Source: Cryptomeria japonica
Lineage: Eukaryota; Streptophyta; Pinopsida; Cupressales; Cupressaceae
Assembly (NCBI RefSeq): GCF_030272615.1
Contig: NC_081414.1
Coordinates: forward strand, 311,624,164 to 311,688,163
Length of the DNA: 64,000 bases
Reading direction: 5' to 3'
Below, one piece after another: positions 10,283 through 19,793 of the stretch. Numbering within the stretch: the first letter of the stretch is position 1; the number at the start of each line of letters is the position of its first letter. Made by a program: the position numbers and the translations under genes. The notes beneath the pieces were generated by a model that was given only the letters and a program-made list of their open reading frames with translations, made no database searches and was not told the DNA's origin.

Positions 10283-11058
10283 TGTATATGGTGAAAATGG
10301 AAACAACAATATTGAAAGACTAAATGAATTCAACCACAAAACCCTAGCCTAACAACAACAAAGATCCACCATAACATATGAAGATTACCTAAGACAATGC
10401 AAATCAAATGAAATCACAAAGATTATACAATCACATGTCCAATAGGGTTTGGATCTCCGTTCTTCCTATCTCCATTGATCTTGCTTGATATATTTGCTCT
10501 CAGATTTTATATGCACAAGAGCTCAACAAAGAACGGAAATGTGGTTGCAAGTAGGCTTGATTGCATATGCAAGTTCGAAAGCGTAGTCGGGGTTGAATGC
10601 ATAGTGAGAGTTTGATAATGAAGGAAGCATCTCCTTATATAGAAGACACTATAAGAAATGGAGGGATAAGATTGAGAGGTGTAAAAGAGGTCGGCTATGA
10701 TTAGAGGGTAGGTAAAGAAAATAATAAAATAATGAAAGGGGTAGGTAGTGTATGAATTAAGAGATGAATGACATGTGTCATGGGTAGAAAAGGTTAATGA
10801 ATTAATTAAATAAATAAAGATTTATTTAATTAATAGAAGAAGTGGGATCAATTAAATAAATAAGATATTTATTTAATTTAGGAAAAGGGTAATTTAAATA
10901 AATAAATGAATTTATTTAAATGAGAAATAAGGCTAGAAGAGGATAAATGAATTAATTAAATAAATAAAGATTTATTCAATTAATAGAAGAATTAGGCTAA
11001 AATAATTAAATAAATAAAATATTTATTTAATTGGACATGACAATTTTAGGTGTCTACA
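10283..11058 (-). repeat. Element A 5' LTR (776 bp)
   Basis: On the minus strand the LTR starts TGTAGACACC and ends CCATATACA, giving TG...CA ends. A TATA-like stretch (minus-strand CTATATAAGG, about 10633-10642) is the likely promoter of the genomic RNA. The upstream part holds a diverged internal duplication: about 10799-10880 and 10947-11031 both read as AATTAATTAAATAAATAAAG-type AT-rich sequence with an AATAGAAGAA core. Confidence 0.93.
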
Positions 11059-12844
11059 GTATACCTCCCATGACACACTAGATACTCGGGGCAAACACGG
11101 TCCATCATGTCCAAGACCCACAACACGATATAATCAAGAAAATCTAGGACATGAAAAACATCATCAAAAATATGAAGGAAGAGACTAACAAAAGAAAACC
11201 TTATTCATTTGAAGAATTTTGTTCTTGTCCTTATGATCCTTTGATATTAGTTGCACCTTACCCACCAAGGTTACAGATGCCTAAGTTCACGAAGTATGAG
11301 GGCCAAGGGGACCCCCGAGACCATGTCCATAAGTTTCATATCTTATGCCAAGGACTCTCCTATAGTGATTTATATCTTTGAAGGCTCTTCCCTAAGAGTC
11401 TCACGGGAGACGCTCTTGCATGGTTTTTTTCCTACCCCAAAGGTTCTATCACCTCCTTCTCGGACTTAGCAAAAAAGTTTGTGGCCCACTATACTTACAA
11501 CATTGTCAATGATGTTTCCATGATGGACCTTTGTAACATAGAACAGAGGCTTGGGGAAACTTTCGCTAACTTCTTGCAGAGGTGGCGACACCTTATCAAG
11601 AAATTCCAGTGGGATATGCCAGAACAACACCAAATTAAACAATTTCAGAAAAATCCAGTGCCCAAACTATCAAAACCCTTGAGATCTCAGTGCATAAATT
11701 CTTTCCATAAGTTGACTGACAAGGGCCTAGCCCTTGAATGTGTCTTGTTATAGGAAGGTACTCTAAGAATTATCAAAAATCAATTCAGAATACTTCTTAT
11801 CAAAATGATAAATCAAAATTTTGGTCTAAGAACAAGAACGTAGTCAACAATGGTGTGACTGATGCAAAGCGGCAGACCGTGGCTGCCCCTCCAAAGTCAA
11901 CCCCCACTAATCACTAGTTCAATACTCACCAAAAAAATCAAAATCAATCTCAGAGGCCTCTCAACAATGTCTCAGTCCAGGAGCGACCACCCTGATCTAA
12001 CAATCAAGCTCCAAGAGAGTATACTTCCCTTACTGAGCCCATTGAGGTTGTTTTCCAAAAGCTTGTCCAGGCAGGTGCGGTCATCTTCCCAATAACTCAC
12101 CTGTTTGATCCTAATCAGCCTAAACCTAGGTGGTATAATGAAAATGAGTATTGTGACTATTATCGTATCAATGGGCATGATACACAAAAGTGTATGAAAC
12201 TGAAGAACTACATACAAGATCTCATTGATAAGGGTGATATTGAGGTAGCTACAACAAAACCTGGTAACAATAATGACAAACTCAAGATGTACCAGGAACC
12301 TTTCCCGAAGCATGACAAAAGCAAGGGTTCATCATCTAATATCATGAACTACTATTATACCAATCATATAACTGTCTTTGACTTTTTGATAGGTCGCATT
12401 GAGCCTATAGATAACCATGTCAATATCATCACTATCCAGGGAACTAATCCTCCCCTTTCCCAAAGAAGACCTAGGATCACTATTCAAGGTGATCCCGCCC
12501 CTCCTCAACCGGCAAGCAGACCGAACCCCACTAAGATAATCATTCAAGGTGCCACACCTTCCACTTCCCACTCTCAGAATGACTGCAATGTAACTACCCA
12601 CCGTGGGAGGGTAACTATTCAAGGAGCCCCTCCTCCACCAAACCCTCCCCCCATGTCATCCACTCGTCGATATGACCTCCTTGACCATCTTGGGAAGACC
12701 CCCGCACAGATCTCCATCTTAGAGATCCTCAAGACCTCCCCTGTCCACGAGGAAATTTTGGAACAAGCCCTCCTCGAGTCACGTGCCACCAATAACATCA
12801 ATGTTTCCCAATTCCAAGCCCTCATTGGAAACCTCATTGCCTAG
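11059..12844 (+). pseudogene. gag: Gag of element B, 5'-truncated and broken
   Basis: Element A cuts the N-terminus. Remaining motifs are PKFTKYEGQGDPRDHV, RLFPKSL and LAWFFSYPKGSI (capsid core), then CDYYRINGHDTQKC (zinc knuckle with Tyr at the second position, about 12150-12190). Stops lie at 11379-11381 and 11751-11753 and a frameshift near 11790. After the knuckle come four copies of an ITIQG-like peptide (12420-12640) and the conserved YDLLDHLGKTPAQISILEIL segment that leads into protease in all elements. Confidence 0.8.
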
Positions 12845-13844
12845 CAACACCTTGTTTTCACCTACAATGACGCTCCTACAGATGATGATCATAATAAACC
12901 ATTGCATATTGAAGCTCTTATCCAGAAACACAAGGTTAAATGCATCTTGATAGACGGTGGATCTGGACTCAATCTTTTTACATATAAGTTAATAAAGAAA
13001 TTGGGGCTTTTCTAAGGACCTGGTTGATACGTTAGGATGAATCACAATCAAAGCCTATGATGATGTAGAAAGGGTTTCCAAAGGAATGATCATTTTACCT
13101 CTTCAAGTGGGCCCTGTTGCAATTGAGACCCCTTGCCAAGTTCTGGATCTTGATCTCCCCTATAACATTCTCCTCAGTCAACCGTGGATTCATTCCCTTC
13201 AAGTCGTTCCTTCCACTTACCATCAATGCATTAAATTTCTCTTTAATGGTAGACAGATCACTATCAGAGGCGATCCACAACATTTCCGGTATTGCAAGCT
13301 TTTAGAGGGAAAACATCCATACCATTGCCTGTTAAACAGACCCGCTCCATCTCCTCCATCTGACGCATCTCAAGTCGCCTCCACCTCATATCAAATAGAG
13401 CCCAAGGTCAAGATCCTACACAATGGTTGCGGAGAATACAAACTTGAGGATGTCTTATTAATAGGCAATCTCCCTGTATCTCCTAAGTCATTTGGCAAGC
13501 CCAAAGAAATAAAAAAAGATCATAAACCTGTTACACAATGTAAGGATACCACCTTCAAGCAATGGGGTCCACTTGATGAGGAAAATCTTGAGACATATGT
13601 TTCTTCATGGTTGTACCATGAAGAAGATGAAGAACCAACAAGGATTCCCAATAAGATGTATCCAAAAGCATCAACCATAGTGGATAAGATGGGTTATAAA
13701 GGACACAACCTTGGACCGGAAGAGAAAGGAATCAAAACACTGATAAATCTCATCCCATACAAGTATAACAAGGGCTTGGGTTATATTTTGGTACATAAGA
13801 TCACTATCACTGGTACTCCTTCAAGTTCCTCCTTGGAGGTCTAA
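12845..13844 (+). pseudogene. Retropepsin-like protease of element B
   Basis: The active site LIDGGSGLNLF (about 12949-12981) has a D-G-G triplet. A frameshift near 13020-13080 separates it from the second half, which carries the NILLSQPWIHSLQVVPSTYH motif found in A, C and E. The C-terminal linker contains GCGEYKLEDV and a GYKGHNLGPEEKG segment that matches the protease-RT linker of C (GYDGQSALGY region). The frame ends with TAA at 13844. Confidence 0.72.
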
Positions 13845-15504
13845 GACTTTGATGAAGAGGAATTCCATGAAATGCCTTTTGAGTACAAAGATGACATCTT
13901 CTTTGACACCCATGTCAACACCATCACCCCCATAATCCCTTCCACCCCATATGAGCTACAACTTGTTCACCCCAAGATTATAGATTGGGATCAACAAGAC
14001 AAACCCATTTTAGACATGTGTCGATGATAACGCTCTCATGGCTCTCCCAACTATGCACAACTTAGAAGACTGCAACAGAGTTCATGGGGTTCAATTACTT
14101 GAGAATGGATACTTTGGTAGTTAGGTCAATGCCCTTAGTCACTAAAAAGATAACAAAAAGAAAAATCATGATTCCTTAGGTGAAAACCTCTCTAAGGCAC
14201 CTTTCGATGAGGAAAAAGTAAAAACAAAGGGCGTATCCGAAAGTGAAAACTTGGATCATGCACTTGAGGATGAGGAACTTGGCCTTCCTACCATTATGCC
14301 TCCACAACAAGATAGGTCAACTTTACTGATAGAAGAAACATACACTGTCAATGTTGGTATTGAAGACACCCCAAAGAACGTGCTCATTGCTAATTCCTTG
14401 ACGGATCAAGAGAAACAACACTTTATCAATTTTCTTACAGAAACAAAGATCAATTTTGTCTGGTCATATGCTGGCATGCCAGGCCTAGATCCTGACTTGG
14501 TAGTTCACAATCTTGTTGTTCATCAGGATGCAAAACCAGTGAAGCAAAAATTTATGTAAGATGCATCCATGCATTGCACTCCTTGTCAAAACAGAGCTTC
14601 AAAAGATGTTGGATGTTGGATTCATAAACCAATAGATTATCTTGAGTGGGTATCCAATGTTGTACCTATCGGCAAACTTGTTGGGGGCATCTGTATTTGT
14701 ATGGATTTTTGAGGTTTGAATAAAGCCTTCCCTAAAGATGATTTCTCGCTCCCCAACATAGACATGATTGTAGACCTCACAGCGGGACATGAAATGTTAT
14801 CACTTATGGATGGATTTTCTTGATACAATCAGATCAGGATCGCAAAGGAAGACCAACATAAAATAACATTCACAACACCATGGGGCACCTTTTGTTATCA
14901 AGTCATGCCTTTTGGTCTCAAGAATACCAGAGATACATACCAATTAACAATGACACCAATTTTCCATGAGCTTTTGCACAAAATCATGGAGGATTACGTG
15001 GATGATCTTCTAGGAAAATCCAAGACAAGACATGAGCACATCCCTATCCTAAGGCAAATTTTTGAGAGATTGGAAAAATATAAATTGCACCTAAATCCCA
15101 AGAAATGTGTCTTTGGTGTCCCATCTAGGAAACTATTAGGTTTTATTGTTTCTCACAGAGGAATAGAGGTTGATCTTGCAAAGGTGAAAACTATCATGGA
15201 AATGCCTCCCCCAAAGACCCTCAGACAGCTGCGTAGCCTCCAAGGAAACCTCCTCAGACGCTTCATCTCACAACTTGCAGACAAATGTCACCCATTTTCA
15301 CACCTAATACGTAAGGATACTAAATTCAAATGGGACTACCTATGTCAAAAGTCTTTCAAGAAACTCAAGGAATATCTTGCATCGCCTCTAATTCTTATGC
15401 CTCCCATTCTAGGACAACCACTTCTTTTGTACATATCATCTACTACAGTGGCATTGGGAGCATTATTAGCACATACAAATGATCAGGGAAAAGAGCATGC
15501 TATA
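13845..15504 (+). pseudogene. pol: Reverse transcriptase of element B (5' part of the split pol)
   Basis: Motifs in order: DPDLVVHNLVV, VKQKF, the fingers region PIDYLEWVSNVVP, DDFSLPNIDMIVD, PWGTFCYQVMPFGLKN, the catalytic EDYVDDLLGKS (about 14990-15015), NPKKCVFGV and GFIVSHRGIEVD, then the start of the gypsy RNase H. Stops lie near 14558, 14711 and 14822. Element C interrupts the frame after the first four bases of the ATATAT stretch at 15500-15504. It is a copy of the RT seen intact in C and E. Confidence 0.82.
15500..15504. other. Target-site duplication CTATA of element C (left copy)
   Basis: CTATA at 15500-15504 is repeated at 34380-34384, directly flanking the TG...CA ends of element C. 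Five bases is the usual duplication of Ty3/gypsy integrases. Confidence 0.93.
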
Positions 15505-16941
15505 TGTAGTCACATAAATCTGTCCAGCTTAATTAAATGAATATTTCGTATTTATTTGATTAAAAATCCACTAGCCATCAGTTAATTAAATAAATATTTA
15601 ATTAATTCATCTCCAAACATTCTTCTATTAATTAAATAAATTATTCAATTTATTTTAATTAATTCATTAAACCAAATACAAATCAATTAATTAAATAAAA
15701 TCTATTTATTTAATTAAATCCCCCTATTCCTCTTTTAAATAAATTAAATAAAACATTTATTTAAATCATTATCCCCCCCCACTTGCATTTTCCTACAAAT
15801 GCAACTTGCACACATTTATTGGAATAATTGAATTTTTATTTTAAATAAAATCCTATTTTCCCTCACCCACCAAATCCACTTGCAAAATCTAATCCCCTTC
15901 TAGATTCTTCTAACCCCTTCCTAATTAGCCTAATCCATCTCCTAAATATTGTCACATTCCTAAGCAAAGGGAAGTCACTTCTCAAAATCCTCAAAGTCTT
16001 TGATAACCATTAAAGGCTTTCAACCTTCAACCACTAAATCCTCAAAGTCTTTGATAGCCATTAAAGGCTTCCAACTTTCAACCACTTAATCCACAAAGTC
16101 TCCAATAACCATTAATGGTTAACCCAAACCCTCCTACATGGTTAAAACATTTGTTTTGACTCAACCTCTACCCAACCCAAGGGTCTCATCAAGCCTTTAA
16201 TGCTTTGACCATGATTATCTCTTAATCATTTGCACAAAGGTTTATCCTTGCATTAACTCCTAATCCAGTGGGTAATCCTAATTTAGACTTGACCCTTAGC
16301 CTTTAGATAACCATGAGGTCTTCTCAGGCCTTTAATGCCTCCAACCTCTTCTTTCAACCCAACCCTATGTTGACACTTGTCACCATTTCATTGGTGCCAA
16401 TTGTGCACATGGATCCCCAACTTTCAATCTTGACCTTTGATTAAACCTTTCAATCCTGGCCATCCATTGCTCCATTTTTCTTATAAATAGAGCCCATTCC
16501 TTCATAATCCAGATCCTGAAAACTTGTAAGCATTTAGACTATAGACATTTTAGAGAGCATTTAGCATAGCATAACTAAATCTTGTCTTTTGGTTAAAATA
16601 TATCATTTTAGCATAAAAATAGCTTTTTATTTCATATTTGGAGCTATACTACAAATCTCAATCCTCCATAAGCATCCATAGTGCAAAAAGTTGCTGAGAG
16701 CTACACTATTTTGGAACTTGGAGAGGAGAGGAACAAGGGAGAAGAAGCTAAGGCCATGCTAAGAGGCAGTTGGAGATGTCTCATGATCTTTGTTTTACTT
16801 ATTAGATATATTAGCATGTCTCTTTGTGTCTCTTTTGGTATGCCTTCATATGTTTAGTTTTAGATTGACTAACACTAATATTTTGTGTGCTTTTGTGTTA
16901 TTTGATCATAGACTAACCTTGTGCCATTTAGGAGGGCATCA
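15505..16941 (+). repeat. Element C 5' LTR (1437 bp)
   Basis: Starts TGTAGTCACATAAATC and ends AGGAGGGCATCA. A clear TATA box TATAAATAG lies at 16482-16490, which would start the RNA about 30 bp later and leave an R-U5 of roughly 430 bp. The first 300 bp are an AATTAAATAAAT-rich block. A 60-bp unit with CAAAGTCTTTGATA and CATTAAAGGCTT repeats about three times near 15985-16120. Confidence 0.95.
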
Positions 16942-16943
16942 TT

Positions 16944-16984
16944 TGGTGAACCCGACGTGAATCGAACACGCAACCTTCTGATCT
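16944..16984 (+). other. Primer-binding site of C, extended tRNA-Trp match (~41 nt)
   Basis: The site starts TGGTGAACCCGACGTGAATC, complementary to the CCA end of plant tRNA-Trp(CCA) as I recall that tRNA. The match continues without a break through the T arm, variable loop and anticodon stem to 16984, then stops. A normal site is about 18 nt because copying of the tRNA halts at the modified A58. Element E matches over only about 20 nt. Confidence 0.8.
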
Positions 16985-17035
16985 TTTTTTTTGAAAATTA
17001 ACATTTTTGCTTGTTGAAACTGCCACACAGGTCGC

Positions 17036-17312
17036 GCTTCGGCGCTACTAAACACGTTTTAGCGCTATCGAAACAATTTCTTTTAGCGCTATTGCCCCTA
17101 AAATAGCACTATTGAAAATGTTTTAGCGCTACTGATTCTATTCTGGCGCTTTTGTCACAGTTCTGGCGCTATTGCAACTATTCTGGTGCTTTTGATCTCT
17201 CGATTTTCCTATTCTTTAAGCACTACTGTATAAAATAGCGCTTCTGCGTCCGCAGACTAGCACTATTGTATTAATTAGCGCTTCTATCTAAAAAGCAGAA
17301 TAGCGCTATTGT
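17036..17312 (+). repeat. Array of TTTTAGCGCTATTG-type units in the leader of C
   Basis: About 13 copies of the palindrome AGCGCT (variants GGCGCT, AGCACT, GGTGCT) with flanks TTT(T)A and ATTG or TTTG, spaced about 18-33 bp, directly after the primer-binding site. A second array of the same motif in reverse-complement orientation lies near the 3' LTR. Confidence 0.88.
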
Positions 17313-18794
17313 GACAGAGTGTTGTCCAATTCGCTTTGTAACCAAAAATCAGAATTTAGGCTTGTGTAAGCCCACACTAACATTTGACCATTGACTGTGT
17401 GCAGGTTCTAATCTTTTTTGTGTGCAGGGGAAGGAGTTAGTTTAGATGCCTTAAAAAAAAAATTTACTTTCTTTCAAAAGTTGGTTAAAGAGAATCCATT
17501 TTTCCTTCTTGCACAAGTTAAAATCAACCTCACATTTTATTTTGGAGTGCATAAAATGAACCTCAAACTTGTTTTTGGTGCTTAAAACAAAAATTCATCT
17601 TTCTTTATTGCAAGGTAAAAAGAACAACAACTTCAAACATTTGTTTTCTTGCAAGTTAGGAAACACACTTTATTTGGTGCTTAAAACCAAACAATTCCAT
17701 TTTCTTGCATCAAATCTAAAAAACACAAGCCACACTTCAAATTTTGGTGTAGTTAAAAACTTACAAAACCACTTGTTTTGATTTTTGCAAACAAAATTTC
17801 CTTCAAGCAAAACGTGTTTTTCATTAAGTTGACTAGGATTTCCAAATTCTAGATTACAAAACACATTGTCTTTGAAGTTAAAACGAACACCATGACTGTT
17901 GGAGCAACATCTCCAAATAGTTAAATCATCTTTGCAAATGCTGGATTAAAAAGAACAAGTGTTTTACGTATCTGGCACGCTTGTGCACAAAAGTCAGTCG
18001 AGTGGACCTACTTCTAACACACACTATCCTCTTCCTTGGCTCTCGTGGTCCTAGGTGCAAGAGAAAAGTGTTAGTAACACTCAAATTTTATCTTTTTAAG
18101 AGAGGCCTGCCAAGGGATCGATACTCTTGGGAACGACCTCGAGCGGTAAATCCTTCGAGCCGCTATAGAAATCAGGTGAGAGCAAAAGTTGTAGCCTTGG
18201 GTATAGCTGTTCCTACAGTGTAACTGGTCGAAAGGACAAATGGGCCCCACCACCAGTTACAAGGCTCTTAAGTGAGTCACTGCAGAATGAACTTATGTCC
18301 AAAGCCATCGAACATGACTAAACACCTTTAAGTAGTAGCCCACCTGTTCTATTGATTGAGGATATTTGAGGTATAATTTAGTGCAAGAGCATAGAAGGTT
18401 TTGCTCCCAAGATACTCACCATACATATTTCCTTGAGTAGAAACATAGCTTTTTGAAAGGTCACTTGTGGCTTGATAAAAGTGGTGACTCCCCCATCATA
18501 GGGATCATCTATTTGTTATGCTCGTGCAAGACTTAGTATATCACATCCTTACCTGCCACGGCGGGATTCATAAGGTATGTAGTACCAAAGTCGAAGAAAT
18601 ATCAAGATGTGGGCTAAATTTATCACAACTGGCCATTTGACCATAGGGATAAAAAGTGTTTGAAGTGTGTTCGTTTTACAGACCTAGTGTGAATTGAGCC
18701 GACTTCAGGCTTTGGAAATACACCTTAAAATACATCTAAAGGAAGGGTCAAAAACAAGTCCAAGAATTGGGTTGATCTAGATCCATACTCATTT

Positions 18795-19343
18795 GTGCCT
18801 TTGAGGCAACATTCTTGTGTTTGTGTGCTTGCTTTGTTTTCTTGTCAAAGAAAAATCAGAAAATCAATCCCAAAAAAAAAACACAGTATTCATCCAACAT
18901 TTCTCAAAAACAAACAAAAATACCAAAAACACAGTGCAAACAACAAAGAATCACATTTTATGACCATTCTTCACATCTTGCGAAAGAAGAAGCGTCATCA
19001 GAATATTACCTTGAAAAGAAGACCATTAAGCTCAAAGGCTTTTATCAAAAGGAGGAAATTCTTCTATCTCAATAGACAAATCTTTGTCTCACATAGAGTC
19101 TTTCTACATCGCATGCGTCTATACCTTCAAGGTAAAACAAACGAGTTTGATTTAGAATCATTGAATCGTAGAGCTTTTATGCAATATAGAGCTCTGAGTT
19201 ATCACAAAAATCAAGGAGGAAAGATTAATCCCAACTTCTTCCCAAACATCTGTATCACCTACAACACACCTCGAGAAGTGCCACCAATGCCTAAAAGGGA
19301 AGAGGTAGCGTTTGTTCCATTTGTAACACAAAGTTTTTATTGA
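18795..19343 (+). other. Open frame upstream of gag in C (182 residues), doubtful
   Basis: An open frame rich in Lys, Arg and His, without recognisable domain. Some Tat/Ogre-type elements have an extra frame before gag, which is the only reason to list it. No counterpart is visible in A, and E has only a 165-bp leader. It could be chance in an A-rich region. Confidence 0.2.
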
Positions 19344-19793
19344 AGTTGAAAACAAAACATCCATCATCTCATTCATACATCATCACTTCATCATCAATCC
19401 ATCCCAAAACTCTCAAAACATTAAGAGGTTCTTGTCCCAAATTCTCTTTTAGATATTGCTTGAAATCAAACACATCGCATCACTTTTTAGATTGTTTCTA
19501 CATCTAGGATAAGCTCATCCTAAGAGACACATCTACGCAGGGTAAAACTAGTTCATGAGTGAATCCTCTCATTACTAGGTAGTCAAAATCTGTAACACAT
19601 CTCAGATTTCTCTACACCTTATCACATCCAAACTCCTCAAAACAAACAAGCAATTCAAAGAAAGAATTTTGGTTACATCTACCTTAGAGTGCTAGAGATC
19701 TACATACAACACAATCCACCAACCATCAATCTTTCATTTCATCGACAACTCATCATCATCTTCAATCAACTTCAACAAAAACTTGCAAGCAAA

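Larger units (their letters stand above)
1..11058 (-). mobile_element. Element A: Tat-type Ty3/gypsy LTR retrotransposon lacking RT (3' LTR cut by window edge)
   Basis: Read on the minus strand the order is: 5' LTR (11058-10283), primer-binding site, 2.5-kb leader, gag, protease, a replacement segment fused to the integrase C-terminus, an A-rich 3' region, an opposite-strand PMD gene, polypurine tract, 3' LTR (192 to beyond 1). RT, both RNase H domains and the integrase core are absent, so the copy is non-autonomous. The visible 192 bp of the 3' LTR equal 10867-11058 exactly, which indicates recent insertion. Sequence after 11058 continues inside the gag of element B, so A landed in B. The target duplication cannot be checked because the left junction lies outside the window. 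Confidence 0.9.
16985..19793 (+). other. Element C 5' leader
   Basis: Between primer-binding site and gag start. Holds the AGCGCT array, an unannotated A/T-rich part, and a splice-donor-like ATCAG|GTGAG at 18171-18180 after a GC-richer stretch with short inverted repeats (18105-18170). A polypyrimidine acceptor-like TTCTCTTTTAG lies near 19441-19452. A spliced leader is possible but not shown. Confidence 0.5.

Noticed and set aside
16944-16984. A tRNA-Trp gene
   Set aside because: Only the 3' half is present, on the minus strand, with the CCA end encoded and placed exactly at the LTR edge; it is a primer-binding site.
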